Below, in pieces: positions 30,019-37,660 of a DNA stretch of 40,288 nucleotides. The position numbers and the translations under genes are program-made. Source of the stretch: a virus; the IMG/VR virus record IMGVR_UViG_3300017923_000005, positions 1-40,288 of that record. One strand, 5' to 3'. Each line of letters opens with the position of its first letter. Positions within the stretch are counted from its first letter, which is position 1. The notes below the pieces were generated by a model. That model was given only the letters and a program-made list of their open reading frames with translations, did no database searches and was not told the origin of the DNA.

Positions 30019-32419
30019 CACAACCTCCTTCGTACACAAAAGAGTACGCACCGCAGTGGCTACATTCGTTACCAAGTGCATTCTCAACTATTTCTTCGTC
30101 CTCATAGTCAACCATAGTATTGAGGTATTTTCTGAGGACCCGGGCAAGAACCGCTGAGGCATCCACCATGGAATAGCTCGACCTGTCCAGCTGCTGAATA
30201 ATCTTTTCCAACGGCATGTCAGCTCTAAGCAAAAGACTGGTAAGACGGGTTACAGTTTCCCACAAAGAAAACTTTTCCTGGAAAACTTCTTCCTTATAGT
30301 AGCCTCCTCCGTTAAACCCAGCTTCTCTTGGAAGTTTAACAAATATTTCCACTGGCTTATCGTCGTCATCCAAAGAGATGGTAACGTACATCTTTGCATT
30401 TTTCCAAATAACTCTATGTCTTACAGCACGTTCTTCGTCCAGCAACTCTTTTACATACACATCACCTATGGGCTTATACCCTTCCAGCTCAACTTCCGAT
30501 ACGGCATCTACTTGAGACTCTTCGTCTTTACCGGGCTTGCTCTTCTTGGACAAAACTCCGGTTTTACACCCGTCCCGAAACACCGTGATGCCTTTCAAAT
30601 TCGCTTTCCAGGCTTGCATGTATATATTGTAAATTACGTCTGGAGGGGTTTCTTCCGATAAATTAACCGTAGAGGACACCGCAGCATCAGTGTATTCTTG
30701 TACTGCGGATTGCATGGCTATTCGTTGTTTATAGCCTAGATCAGAAGCCTCTACATAGTTAAATTCGTTTTTAAGTTCATCAATAGACATGCCTTCGTAT
30801 TCATCAAAGTTATTGATGATATGGTCCAGCGCAACTCCATGTATGAGAGTGAACTTTTGGTTATCCTTCATTCTGGACTGCCTCTGGTACGAAAAAGCAA
30901 ATATAGGCTCTATCCCGCTTGAGCAATTACCGGAAAGTATGGAGATACTTCCGGTCGGCCCTACGGTGTTCCATGCTGTATGCCGAAGCCCGTACTTTTC
31001 TATATCGGTCTTCAGATCCTGAGATAGATTGAGCCTTTCGATGTACGGATTTTCCAATAATCTGCGCCTGGCACTTTTTGTTTCCAAAGCCTCGCAGCTC
31101 CTACGCAGTTTTGCCAGGTCCAGGCTTGCTTTTATTTCCTTTACTGCTTTATTACGAAGCAACTCCCTTACCCAGTCAATGGAATCCCTTGTTCCGTAGA
31201 TGTGCCCGAGCATCGCCAGGGTGTCTGCAAGCCCTGTAAATTCAACGCCTATACGTTTTCCGTACTTATCAGCGTCCCTTTGCTCTTCCAAAGGATGCTT
31301 CTCAAGGTTGTACTCAGAAGCAAGCTCCATAAAATAAACTGCTCTGTATACGTCTTTATAAAACAAATCATAGTTGAATCTTGCTTCATCAGTCCAAGGA
31401 CTCTCTACATATTTATGCAGACAAAGCGCCCCCAACAGGCAGTTAGAGTAGGGGGCCATGGGTTCCTCTCCACAGGGATTGGTACAGGTTGGTTTAAGCC
31501 TCTCTGCATCAATATAACTTCCGGGAGTCCAGGCAGTGGTGGTATCCATAAATAATACCCCTGGGTCCCCACAGGCATGTGCAGCCTCGGATATTTTATT
31601 TAGAACCTCTCTAGCCGGCATTGCTCCATAATTTTTTACCTCACCGCCTGATTGAATCCATTTATCAAGATCTCCGTCCCAATTTTCTTCGTAGAACTCT
31701 TTGTCATATTCGATGTCCGGGAAAACAAACTCCCAGAGCTTATTGGACTCAACAGCTTCCATGAAATCGTCGGAAAGAATCACCGACAAATTAGCCCCGG
31801 TAATGTCGTAGGTTTGGCCTGTAAACGGATCCACTTCAAACACTTCCTCTGGCTTCCACTTAGCATCTATAAATCTCAAAACGTCTGGATGCCAAACAGA
31901 CAAAGCCATCAGTGAAGCCCCACGCCGTCCATTTTGCGCTGTAGTCTTTGTCACGAGACTTAGTACCGCCATGAACTCAAGAGGCCCTGTGCTGGTCCTG
32001 GCTGCGTTAGAAACGGGTGATCCGTTTGGGCGCAGTATGTCGAAGTTTACTCCGACACCTCCTCTGTGCGCATACGTAGTAGCAATCTCCCCGAAAGCTT
32101 GGTATATATGCCACAAAGAGTCCTTCTTTATCTTATGGACATAGCAGTTAGAAGCAGAGGACTTTACGTTTTTCGATCCGACGGAGGACAGAATAGACCC
32201 TGCCGGGATGAACCGTCCTTCAGTGATCATTTCTGAAAGCCTACTTTTCATGCCCTCGTCGTAAGTACCTGTGTTATTTAATGTTGTCATTACCCTGTCA
32301 CGAACATCGTCAAGACTGGACTCATCCTCACTCAAGTACTTGCCGAGGACCATGTCTTTTAAATTATCGTGAGCGTTTTTAGCCTCAATCGCCCATTCTC
32401 TGGTTACTGTATTTTCCAT
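29981..32419 (-). CDS. nrdJ: Adenosylcobalamin-dependent (class II) ribonucleoside reductase
   Basis: This 812-residue enzyme makes deoxyribonucleotides from ribonucleotides. RGGVGVNFD, NGRRGASLM and the DPGVLFMDT block are typical of class II enzymes. NPCGEEP holds the thiyl-radical cysteine (C316) and catalytic Glu (E318). C92 (SNCYVH) and C327 (SNCLLG) form the active-site redox pair. GPTGSISIL and the FRDGC segment follow, and a C-terminal cysteine ribbon (CSHC...CGVC...CGYTEC) shuttles electrons. The enzyme needs no oxygen but does need B12, so it suits an anaerobic or oxygen-variable host. ATG 32419, next to a TTG, has AAGGAG five bases upstream. The motif at 32513 lies 94 bases upstream. 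Confidence 0.95.
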   Translation of the reverse strand: MENTVTREWAIEAKNAHDNLKDMVLGKYLSEDESSLDDVRDRVMTTLNNTGTYDEGMKSRLSEMITEGRFIPAGSILSSVGSKNVKSSASNCYVHKIKKDSLWHIYQAFGEIATTYAHRGGVGVNFDILRPNGSPVSNAARTSTGPLEFMAVLSLVTKTTAQNGRRGASLMALSVWHPDVLRFIDAKWKPEEVFEVDPFTGQTYDITGANLSVILSDDFMEAVESNKLWEFVFPDIEYDKEFYEENWDGDLDKWIQSGGEVKNYGAMPAREVLNKISEAAHACGDPGVLFMDTTTAWTPGSYIDAERLKPTCTNPCGEEPMAPYSNCLLGALCLHKYVESPWTDEARFNYDLFYKDVYRAVYFMELASEYNLEKHPLEEQRDADKYGKRIGVEFTGLADTLAMLGHIYGTRDSIDWVRELLRNKAVKEIKASLDLAKLRRSCEALETKSARRRLLENPYIERLNLSQDLKTDIEKYGLRHTAWNTVGPTGSISILSGNCSSGIEPIFAFSYQRQSRMKDNQKFTLIHGVALDHIINNFDEYEGMSIDELKNEFNYVEASDLGYKQRIAMQSAVQEYTDAAVSSTVNLSEETPPDVIYNIYMQAWKANLKGITVFRDGCKTGVLSKKSKPGKDEESQVDAVSEVELEGYKPIGDVYVKELLDEERAVRHRVIWKNAKMYVTISLDDDDKPVEIFVKLPREAGFNGGGYYKEEVFQEKFSLWETVTRLTSLLLRADMPLEKIIQQLDRSSYSMVDASAVLARVLRKYLNTMVDYEDEEIVENALGNECSHCGAYSFVYEGGCGVCKSCGYTECG

Positions 32420-32512
32420 CAAAACTCCTTGTTTAGTTAATATAGATTGGATTCCGGTGCTGTTAATATGTGTAAATTTCTAAACGAAATTAAGAACTAT
32501 ATTTTGAGCAAT

Positions 32513-32527
32513 TTCTTATAACAAATA
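32513..32527 (-). promoter_or_regulatory. TTGTTATAAG promoter-like motif upstream of nrdJ
   Basis: Minus strand reads TATTTGTTATAAGAA, 94 bases before the nrdJ ATG. The same gap contains repeated TAACAAA units that also belong to the parA side, so leftward and rightward control may overlap here. Confidence 0.5.
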
Positions 32528-32581
32528 AAATTGGATAGTTATATATAACAATTTAACAAACTAACTGTTGACTTAACAAAT
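32518..32581 (+). repeat. TAACAAW repeats upstream of parA; possible centromere or operator
   Basis: TAACAAAT (32518), TAACAATT (32546), TAACAAAC (32554) and TAACAAAT (32574) are four near-identical copies within 64 bases, all on the plus strand. Ribbon-helix-helix partition proteins bind clusters of short direct repeats like these, both as centromere and as operator. A TTGACT at 32567 could be a -35 for parA. The region is AT-rich, so some copies may be chance. Confidence 0.4.
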
Positions 32582-32641
32582 ACCTTTGGATATTGGTTAG
32601 TTAAATGAATGGTTAAGTTAACCTGAAGTCCGGAGGGTAAA

Positions 32642-33286
32642 ATGATTTTGTTAATTGGCGGTGAAAAAGGGGGTACCGGTAAAACGACATTAGCTGTTAA
32701 CCTGGCAGCACTTTTAAGTACGTTGGGTTACTCGGTTTGTATCGTAGACTCAGATAAACAAAAATCCGCGTATGAATGGACCCAATTCAGAAGCAGTGAG
32801 TTAAATGAGATACCCGCCATTAATAAACTGGGCCCAATAGATGAAGAAGTTAAAAAGTTGGGGAAAAAGTATGACCACGTAATCGTGGATGCCGGTGGCA
32901 GGGACTCGGTTGAGCTGAGATCCGCTATGCTCGCCGCCGATAAATTTTATTCCCCCGTGAGAGCAAGCCAGTTTGACCTCGGGTCGTTGCAGCGCCTTAA
33001 TGACATCGTAGCCGAAGCTAAGAAGGTTAATAGGAAGCTGACAGCGTTTATATGTATAAACTGCGCGTCCACCAATCCCAGGGTATCTGACACCGTAGAC
33101 GCAGTTGAATTTATATCCGCGTATGATGAATTCGTTATGTCGGTGATTATAAAGGAAAGAGCCGCTTTTAAGAAATCGGGGTATACGGGTTTAGGCATCC
33201 ACGAACTGCCCTATAAAGACCGTAGCGCGGATGCCGAAATCGAACTCAGCAAACTTTGCAAGGAGGTTTTCAATGTCGAGATTTAA
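32642..33286 (+). CDS. parA: ParA-type ATPase
   Basis: This 214-residue protein is of the small ParA type without an N-terminal DNA-binding domain. The deviant Walker A motif is KGGTGKTT (residues 9-16), followed by VCIVDSDKQKSA (switch I), VIVDAGGRDS (Walker B) and ICINCAS. Such ATPases bind DNA non-specifically and move a ParB- or RHH-bound plasmid. Because a small ribbon-helix-helix gene overlaps its end, and repeats lie upstream, a partition locus is likely. ATG with GGAGG six bases upstream. Alternatively it could position phage DNA or particles. Confidence 0.9.
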   Translation: MILLIGGEKGGTGKTTLAVNLAALLSTLGYSVCIVDSDKQKSAYEWTQFRSSELNEIPAINKLGPIDEEVKKLGKKYDHVIVDAGGRDSVELRSAMLAADKFYSPVRASQFDLGSLQRLNDIVAEAKKVNRKLTAFICINCASTNPRVSDTVDAVEFISAYDEFVMSVIIKERAAFKKSGYTGLGIHELPYKDRSADAEIELSKLCKEVFNVEI

Positions 33287-33530
33287 GAAGTCGGAAGACA
33301 CCACCAAGTCTAAATTCATCCAATCTGCTGAAAACCCGGAAGATAAGCCGTGGGAATCCAATTTCGTAAAGATAAACCCGGATATTACCAAGACTTTTTC
33401 AGTTAGTATATCCCTGGAATACTTTATGAAATTAGAGTATATACAAAAGCAGCTAGACGCCAAAAGCCGTAATGAGGTTGTCAGGACTATGCTTTACGAA
33501 GCAATAGATAAAGAACTCAAAAAGCTTTAA
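33273..33530 (+). CDS. Ribbon-helix-helix protein, likely ParB-type partner
   Basis: This is an 85-residue protein. The first 40 residues are polar. Residues about 42-82 contain a single ribbon-helix-helix motif: a TFSVSISLEYF strand, a helix MKLEYIQKQL, the turn DAKSRNEV and a second helix to the C terminus. The fold binds DNA as a dimer through the strand pair. The ATG at 33273 has AGGAGG six bases upstream and overlaps the end of parA by 14 bases, the usual layout of type Ib partition operons. The longer frame starting at 33231 lacks a ribosome binding site. Confidence 0.8.
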   Translation: MSRFKKSEDTTKSKFIQSAENPEDKPWESNFVKINPDITKTFSVSISLEYFMKLEYIQKQLDAKSRNEVVRTMLYEAIDKELKKL

Positions 33531-33751
33531 GTGTACCTGACAAATTTTTCCAGGCCGAAGGTTTCATTGTTTTCGGCCAGGAACACGTTTAAAGAATCCT
33601 CTACGGCAAAGTAGCCGTATCTGTGCAGCGTGTCACAAATCTCAAGCGCCCAACGCTTGTCGTGATTGTCCAGATGTTTGGACTTGGCAATGTTCTTTTT
33701 GATTTTAGGAATGGAATCCAATTCGTTTAAAAAATTTGGTAGGTCACTCAT
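33527..33751 (-). CDS. Unknown small helical protein downstream of thyX
   Basis: This is a 74-residue protein of mostly helical character with Lys, Asp and His interspersed (SKHLDNHDKRWALEICDTLHRYG). No family is recognised. It overlaps the end of thyX by eight bases, with GAGGAG seven bases before its ATG, so the two are translated together. Its 3' end overlaps the convergent ribbon-helix-helix gene by four bases. Confidence 0.7.
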   Translation of the reverse strand: MSDLPNFLNELDSIPKIKKNIAKSKHLDNHDKRWALEICDTLHRYGYFAVEDSLNVFLAENNETFGLEKFVRYT

Positions 33752-34493
33752 CGCATAGCTCCTCTAGGTCTTCGAAAATACAAGGAAACAGTTTTATAAA
33801 GTCTCTCAGCAGCGGCTTCATCAGGCTACGAACCTGCGGGTGCGCGGCCTTGACACACCTGCGTTTGAATGTATGGCGCCACTGAGTGAAATTAGTCGTC
33901 ATTACCAATTCGGTTTTGAGGTCTATTGGGAGTACACCCCGAGCTTCTTCTGGGCGCGCACCACTCTCCGACATAACATGGTAAGCGTACTCGCTGTCGC
34001 ACATGGCTGCTACCCATACACGGGATATATGCCCCAGCTTTACAAACGGATCCTGGCCGAAAACATCTATCGGCTTAAAAGGGATGCCAGTTGCGGGCTT
34101 TAAATCTTCAAAAGTAACCGGCCTTATAAACTGAATATGATCTGACTTATAATTACAATACCTTGTCGATTCTTGGCTGTATGCCGTATGCCTGTGCCTG
34201 ACTAGCTCGTGCGTAGTTCCTCTATTAGTGATGAAAGATACAGTGCAAGTACCATGCTCCAGGACGGACTCATGGCCTAGTCGTCTTACCCTCGACACAA
34301 ACTCCTGAGACGAATGGTGTTCACAGCCCGGAGTACACTCTTCGTAACTACACTTGGATTTTCTTTCCTCCGCAGTTAACGTACACCCCATATTCTTCTT
34401 TGACTGGTGACAAGTCCTGCCGGCGTATTCCAAGGTGTTGATTATCGAAGTATCGTAATTGATTATGTTGTAATTTTGTTCTGTTATTATCAT
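33744..34493 (-). CDS. thyX: Flavin-dependent thymidylate synthase
   Basis: This 249-residue enzyme makes dTMP from dUMP using FAD, folate and NADPH. The signature RHRHTAYSQESTRY (99-112) contains the RHRxxSxxxxSxRY-type motif with a one-residue difference in spacing. GHESVLEH (73-80) precedes it and NFTQWRHTFKRRC follows near 205. An insertion at about 35-62 holds four Cys and two His (CSYEECTPGCEHH), which could bind a metal; I do not know it from standard ThyX. With NrdJ it gives the phage its own dNTP route. ATG, with AAGGAG 12 bases upstream, a little far. Confidence 0.93.
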   Translation of the reverse strand: MIITEQNYNIINYDTSIINTLEYAGRTCHQSKKNMGCTLTAEERKSKCSYEECTPGCEHHSSQEFVSRVRRLGHESVLEHGTCTVSFITNRGTTHELVRHRHTAYSQESTRYCNYKSDHIQFIRPVTFEDLKPATGIPFKPIDVFGQDPFVKLGHISRVWVAAMCDSEYAYHVMSESGARPEEARGVLPIDLKTELVMTTNFTQWRHTFKRRCVKAAHPQVRSLMKPLLRDFIKLFPCIFEDLEELCDE

Positions 34494-34500
34494 TTTTGGT

Positions 34501-35004
34501 TTAGTCTCCTTCTGCTTTTATAAGCGAAGTTACTGGCAATTTATAAATGTTGCCATTTTCGAATTTAACAAAGGCCGACATATAGTTTTCATTAAGACTT
34601 ATTATTCTGCCTGTACCCTTTGGAAATTCGCTGCTATATACGACTTCTCCAACCTCAAATGCACACCTCCAATACAAATAATTATTACTAATCCTACACC
34701 AACAACAAGGTACCCCACAAACATCAAGTACGTGGTAATGTTTACACACTTTACAACGACTAATCGAGGTATTATTTTCTTTATCAGGGGCTCCCTGTGG
34801 TTGCGGGGTGTCGTTGAGTATTTCATCCAACGCCGTCCTTAAATCTTCAGCGGCGTCTTTTGATACTTTAATCTCTGCCAAAATATTATTTATATAGTTT
34901 ACGCTTTGAATTGAAATCACGCCTTCGTCTTCTACTTCAAAAACTCTAAGTTTTTGCTTTACCCTTGGCATTCTTTCATTACCTATCAAATATACTTTTT
35001 CCAT
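34501..35004 (-). CDS. Cysteine-rich protein with C-terminal SH3-like domain, unknown
   Basis: This is a 167-residue protein. The N-terminal 70 residues form mixed strand and helix. Residues about 83-113 have a cysteine/histidine cluster (CKVC, HYH, CGVPCCWC, and a later C), a likely zinc site. Residues 113-165 form alternating strands (EVGEVVYSSEF, GTGRIISLN, AFVKFENG, YKLPVTSL) resembling a small SH3 or Tudor-like barrel. A role in nucleic-acid binding is possible. ATG with GGAGGTG five bases upstream. It is followed by thyX after seven bases. Confidence 0.75.
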   Translation of the reverse strand: MEKVYLIGNERMPRVKQKLRVFEVEDEGVISIQSVNYINNILAEIKVSKDAAEDLRTALDEILNDTPQPQGAPDKENNTSISRCKVCKHYHVLDVCGVPCCWCRISNNYLYWRCAFEVGEVVYSSEFPKGTGRIISLNENYMSAFVKFENGNIYKLPVTSLIKAEGD

Positions 35005-35035
35005 AATTCACCTCCTCCATTTTAAAACTTTGAAA

Positions 35036-35545
35036 TTACCCAGCCTCTAAAGCGTCAAAGACGTCGTATAGAAAATCCACAGCGTAGTTAGGAATTTTGA
35101 TTTCTTCCTCATTTTTTTCGTAATATTCTCTTGGAGTATCGCCAAACTGATAGCTCATCGCCAACCAATCAATAACCATGTGCGCGCAATGGATTTTCCA
35201 ATTATCGTTTTTATAGATAAGCTTTGACCAATTTTCCCAATGATGAGGATTAAGCCTCTTATGGTTTTCCCACGCATCCTGGAAATCCTTTTTGATGCTA
35301 TTGTCAAAGCCGGTATTCGTAGAAGTAGGGTAGAAATGGTCTCTGTACTGTACGAACTCTTCTTTAGAAAATTTTGAAACATCATGGTTATTTACTTCCT
35401 GATCAAGAAGTTTTAACTGCTCATCCGACAATAAGTCTGAGCATGTCTTTAAAAATTCATCATAAGCATCCTCGACATTCTCAAGATGCGTCTGCAGGTA
35501 ATTCAAATATTCTTCTGTACTCTTGATATATTCAAATCCTTTCAT
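35036..35545 (-). CDS. DUF5662-like phage protein
   Basis: This is a 169-residue all-helical protein. The conserved pattern NNHDVSKFSKEEFVQYRDHFY, then NHKRLNPHHWENW and HMVIDWLAMS, with several His and Asp, matches DUF5662, a family frequent in phages of Gram-positive bacteria. The His/Asp positions look like those of a metal-dependent hydrolase such as an HD enzyme, but no activity is established. Length is typical. ATG with AAAGGAG eight bases upstream. Confidence 0.8.
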   Translation of the reverse strand: MKGFEYIKSTEEYLNYLQTHLENVEDAYDEFLKTCSDLLSDEQLKLLDQEVNNHDVSKFSKEEFVQYRDHFYPTSTNTGFDNSIKKDFQDAWENHKRLNPHHWENWSKLIYKNDNWKIHCAHMVIDWLAMSYQFGDTPREYYEKNEEEIKIPNYAVDFLYDVFDALEAG

Positions 35546-35593
35546 TATTTATTACTCCTTTTAAAAGATTTCAAAATTTAATACACCGTTTTC

Positions 35594-35788
35594 TTAGTCT
35601 GTACGATCCTCACATCTAATCCACTCTTCTTTCTTTACTCGATTCAACACACGCTTTAATTCTTCATCAGATAGAGAGTAGAAATAAGCGAAGGTTGCTC
35701 TAACTGCCTCTCGCATCTCTTCACTCATCATACTTTCTTCTTCTGCTCCTCCTACTCTGACCACTTGCTGACTTTTTGTATGTTGCAT
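35594..35788 (-). CDS. Unknown small protein, 64 residues
   Basis: A basic, Val/Gly-containing N terminus is followed by one long charged helix (SEEMREAVRATFAYFYSLSD, then EELKRVLNRVKKEEW). No family is recognised. ATG with GGAG eight bases upstream. The ATG lies directly after the stop of the preceding gene at 35789, consistent with coupled translation. Confidence 0.65.
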   Translation of the reverse strand: MQHTKSQQVVRVGGAEEESMMSEEMREAVRATFAYFYSLSDEELKRVLNRVKKEEWIRCEDRTD

Positions 35789-36046
35789 TTATAAATCTCC
35801 AATTATCTTTTTTTCTTCGTCAGTTAACTCTGTTTCTACAGGTAAACTAACATCAATTTTTTTGTACCCGTTATGTAATACTCCACGTATAACCAAATCC
35901 ATAAAGGCACTTGGTATGAAGTCCAGATCCTTTTTCGGTATGTCGATAAATTTGTATACTCCTAATATCGATGCAGCTATATTCACTGAACCATCATCAA
36001 ATATATGGTTAACATACGCCGGGTACTCAAAAATAATTCTTTTCAT
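35789..36046 (-). CDS. Unknown small protein, 85 residues
   Basis: This protein opens with strands (KRIIFEYPAYVNHIF) and has a mixed alpha/beta character, ending in an acidic TDEEKKIIGDL helix. No family is recognised, and there are no cysteines or membrane segments. ATG with GGTGG at five bases, placed inside the end of the preceding gene, so the three small genes 35594-36328 are packed without gaps. Confidence 0.7.
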   Translation of the reverse strand: MKRIIFEYPAYVNHIFDDGSVNIAASILGVYKFIDIPKKDLDFIPSAFMDLVIRGVLHNGYKKIDVSLPVETELTDEEKKIIGDL

Positions 36047-36328
36047 TTATTCCACCAGGTCTTCCTCCCACGGGACGTTTCTATACCCTTTCGAAGCCAA
36101 GTCCTTAGTTTCGTGAGCTACATTACTCAAAGCATTGTAAACGTCCGACATTTCCCAAAGCTCAGTAATACCGCATAAGTTATCCGTTACCATAACCAAA
36201 GGCGCTTCATCTCCCAGTAGGGGGTGCTCGTAAAACGTCGCACCATTTACCTCGCCAATTTTTGTAGGTTCATATCTTAAAATTTTTTCCTTTGGTATTT
36301 CTGTGACTATAAAGTTGTTCATGTTCAT
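36047..36328 (-). CDS. Unknown small protein, 93 residues
   Basis: The frame opens at 36457, but that part belongs to an overlapping membrane-protein gene in another frame. ATG 36328 has GAGG at eight bases and was chosen. The protein is mixed alpha/beta with a GEVNGATFYEHPLLGDEAPLV stretch and a C-terminal helix. No family is recognised. Its ATG overlaps the stop of the upstream gene as ATGA. Confidence 0.7.
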   Translation of the reverse strand: MNMNNFIVTEIPKEKILRYEPTKIGEVNGATFYEHPLLGDEAPLVMVTDNLCGITELWEMSDVYNALSNVAHETKDLASKGYRNVPWEEDLVE

Positions 36329-36546
36329 TTTAATTTCCTCTTTATCAAGTTCATGCAAGGCTCCCAAGATAATGGAACCCCTATTATAATTATCAAAATA
36401 ACTACAATTAAGGATAAAGGAATCCATAAAGGGCTCAGCACCCAAACCCACGACCACTCGATATAGCCTGTAAGTTTGAGGCCTATAAAGAGGACGGTTA
36501 GAAGACCCGAAAATCCTATGCCGCCAGTATTAGTTGTACCGCTAAA
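36325..36546 (-). CDS. Small two-helix membrane protein lacking a canonical start codon
   Basis: Reading this strand gives 73 codons without a stop, with two hydrophobic helices: GFSGLLTVLFIGLKLTGYI and, after WSWVWVLSPLW, a run of Ile/Val/Leu. The WSW...VLSPLW pattern belongs to a widespread family of tiny phage membrane proteins, so the gene looks real. A perfect GGAGG lies upstream, but the codon at the right spacing is TTT (36544-36546), followed by AGC GGT. No ATG, GTG or TTG occurs before the first helix. Either the start codon has mutated (pseudogene), a rare start is used, or the base is a sequencing error. The stop overlaps the next gene's ATG. Confidence 0.65.
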   Translation of the reverse strand, partial: FSGTTNTGGIGFSGLLTVLFIGLKLTGYIEWSWVWVLSPLWIPLSLIVVILIIIIGVPLSWEPCMNLIKRKLK

Positions 36547-36577
36547 TTTTTACCTCCAAATTTTTATTTATTTACAA

Positions 36578-36937
36578 CTACGCAGAATACACAGCGTCTA
36601 TAATCCAACGCTTACCCTCTTGCTTGGCATTTACAGACCAACCATTATCCGTGTATCTTTGTATCAACTCTGTTGCACTTTCAAAACAGTATTCAGCATC
36701 AATATGTACTTTTCTTTCAGAAGCAGCACTACTAATATCTATACCGCTAATGACATGGACTTGCTTTGAGCCTTCAATGTCTGGCTTAGTATCAGTAGGA
36801 GTTGATTCGTTGTTTTCAAAATCAGAATACATCGACTCTAACAAACTCGTTATTTTATTCGATATTATTTTATTTGGTAGTTCATAAGGTTCAAATACTA
36901 TAAAATCGTCCTTCAAAGACTCAACAACAAGTTGCAA
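36578..36937 (-). CDS. Unknown protein, 119 residues
   Basis: This protein has an acidic middle (residues 35-58) and a C-terminal alpha/beta part with a GIDISSAAS loop and a WSVNAKQEGKRWIIDAVY strand pair. No family is recognised. It appears to start at TTG 36937, six bases after the stop of the gene at 36944, with no ribosome binding site, so it probably depends on coupled translation. The next in-frame ATG would remove 35 residues. Confidence 0.55.
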   Translation of the reverse strand: MQLVVESLKDDFIVFEPYELPNKIISNKITSLLESMYSDFENNESTPTDTKPDIEGSKQVHVISGIDISSAASERKVHIDAEYCFESATELIQRYTDNGWSVNAKQEGKRWIIDAVYSA

Positions 36938-36943
36938 TAAGCT

Positions 36944-37117
36944 TTACATTTCAGGGGCTTTTTGGATAAGTATAGCGTTGTTTTCTTGTATTTCATCAGA
37001 GTCGTATCCGGGTATATGCCCATGATCCAAGGACGCCCTAAACCTGTTAGTACCTCTTTCGTTTAAAGCATAAACAGTTAACCACTCCTTCATCCAAGGT
37101 GCAGGTGTAAATCTCAT
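36944..37117 (-). CDS. Unknown small protein, 57 residues
   Basis: This 57-codon gene begins MRFTPAPWMKEWLTVYAL and continues with Arg, Asn and His-rich sequence to QKAPEM. AAGGAG stands eight bases before the ATG, and the gene fills exactly the gap between 36937 and 37135 on the common strand. No family is recognised. It might be a small nucleic-acid or protein-binding peptide. Confidence 0.65.
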   Translation of the reverse strand: MRFTPAPWMKEWLTVYALNERGTNRFRASLDHGHIPGYDSDEIQENNAILIQKAPEM

Positions 37118-37134
37118 TATTTTTCTCCTTTTTG

Positions 37135-37347
37135 TTATTCAAACTCATCTAAATTAACTTCGTAAGTATTTAGCAAATCACGAAGCTGATTCCGTACTTC
37201 TTCAAATTCTTCACGATTATCGTACTTTATCTTGCCACGCAGCCACTGATCCATAGACCAAATTACTGAAAATAAACTCATGGACTTAATAGAACCTATA
37301 AGTTCATTCCTCTCCTCGGGTAAATCAAACTCCATCGTAGCTTTCAT
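37135..37347 (-). CDS. Conserved hypothetical phage protein, 70 residues
   Basis: The pattern MKATMEFDLPEER, then SVIWSMDQWLRGKIKYD and a final helix with EEVRNQLRDLLN, matches a very common small phage protein of unknown function. ATG 37347 has AAGGAG seven bases upstream and is the family start; the frame extends to 37380 without support. It overlaps the upstream gene by 23 bases. Confidence 0.8.
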   Translation of the reverse strand: MKATMEFDLPEERNELIGSIKSMSLFSVIWSMDQWLRGKIKYDNREEFEEVRNQLRDLLNTYEVNLDEFE

Positions 37348-37567
37348 CCAAAATCTCCTTTCGATCTGCAAAATATTCAATTATATAAATAGAGATAAAA
37401 AGATCAAACATATCAGCAAATTCTTTGCTATACAGGCTCCGTATTTTCTTCTCAGCCAACTCGCGGTATTTCATGGCCACTTTAAAGTGATTGCAAGTCT
37501 CACAAGAATCAAAAACACTCGTCAGTTTTTTATAAATAGGGTGACGGTAAATTTTATTCATATTCAT
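37325..37567 (-). CDS. Unknown protein, 80 residues
   Basis: This is a helical, basic N-terminal half with CETCNHF, two cysteines that may bind metal with partners elsewhere, followed by a Phe/Ile-rich helix (FADMFDLFISIYIIEYFADR) that could be buried or membrane-associated. No family is recognised. ATG with AGGAG eight bases upstream. A terminator precedes it, so it begins a new transcription unit or needs read-through. Confidence 0.7.
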   Translation of the reverse strand: MNMNKIYRHPIYKKLTSVFDSCETCNHFKVAMKYRELAEKKIRSLYSKEFADMFDLFISIYIIEYFADRKEILDESYDGV

Positions 37568-37591
37568 AGTATTGCTCCTGTCTGCGGTTCA

Positions 37592-37635
37592 TAAAAAAAA
37601 TAAAAGGCCAGGCACACATATTATGCACCCAGCCT
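37592..37635 (-). terminator. Terminator after the 191-residue gene
   Basis: AGGC(T)GGGTGCA (37623-37635, read on the minus strand) pairs imperfectly with the other arm ending at 37604, followed by TTTATTTTTTTTA. It starts 26 bases after the stop at 37661. Confidence 0.75.
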
Positions 37636-37660
37636 TTCAAAAATTAAGTTAGGAAAGCTT

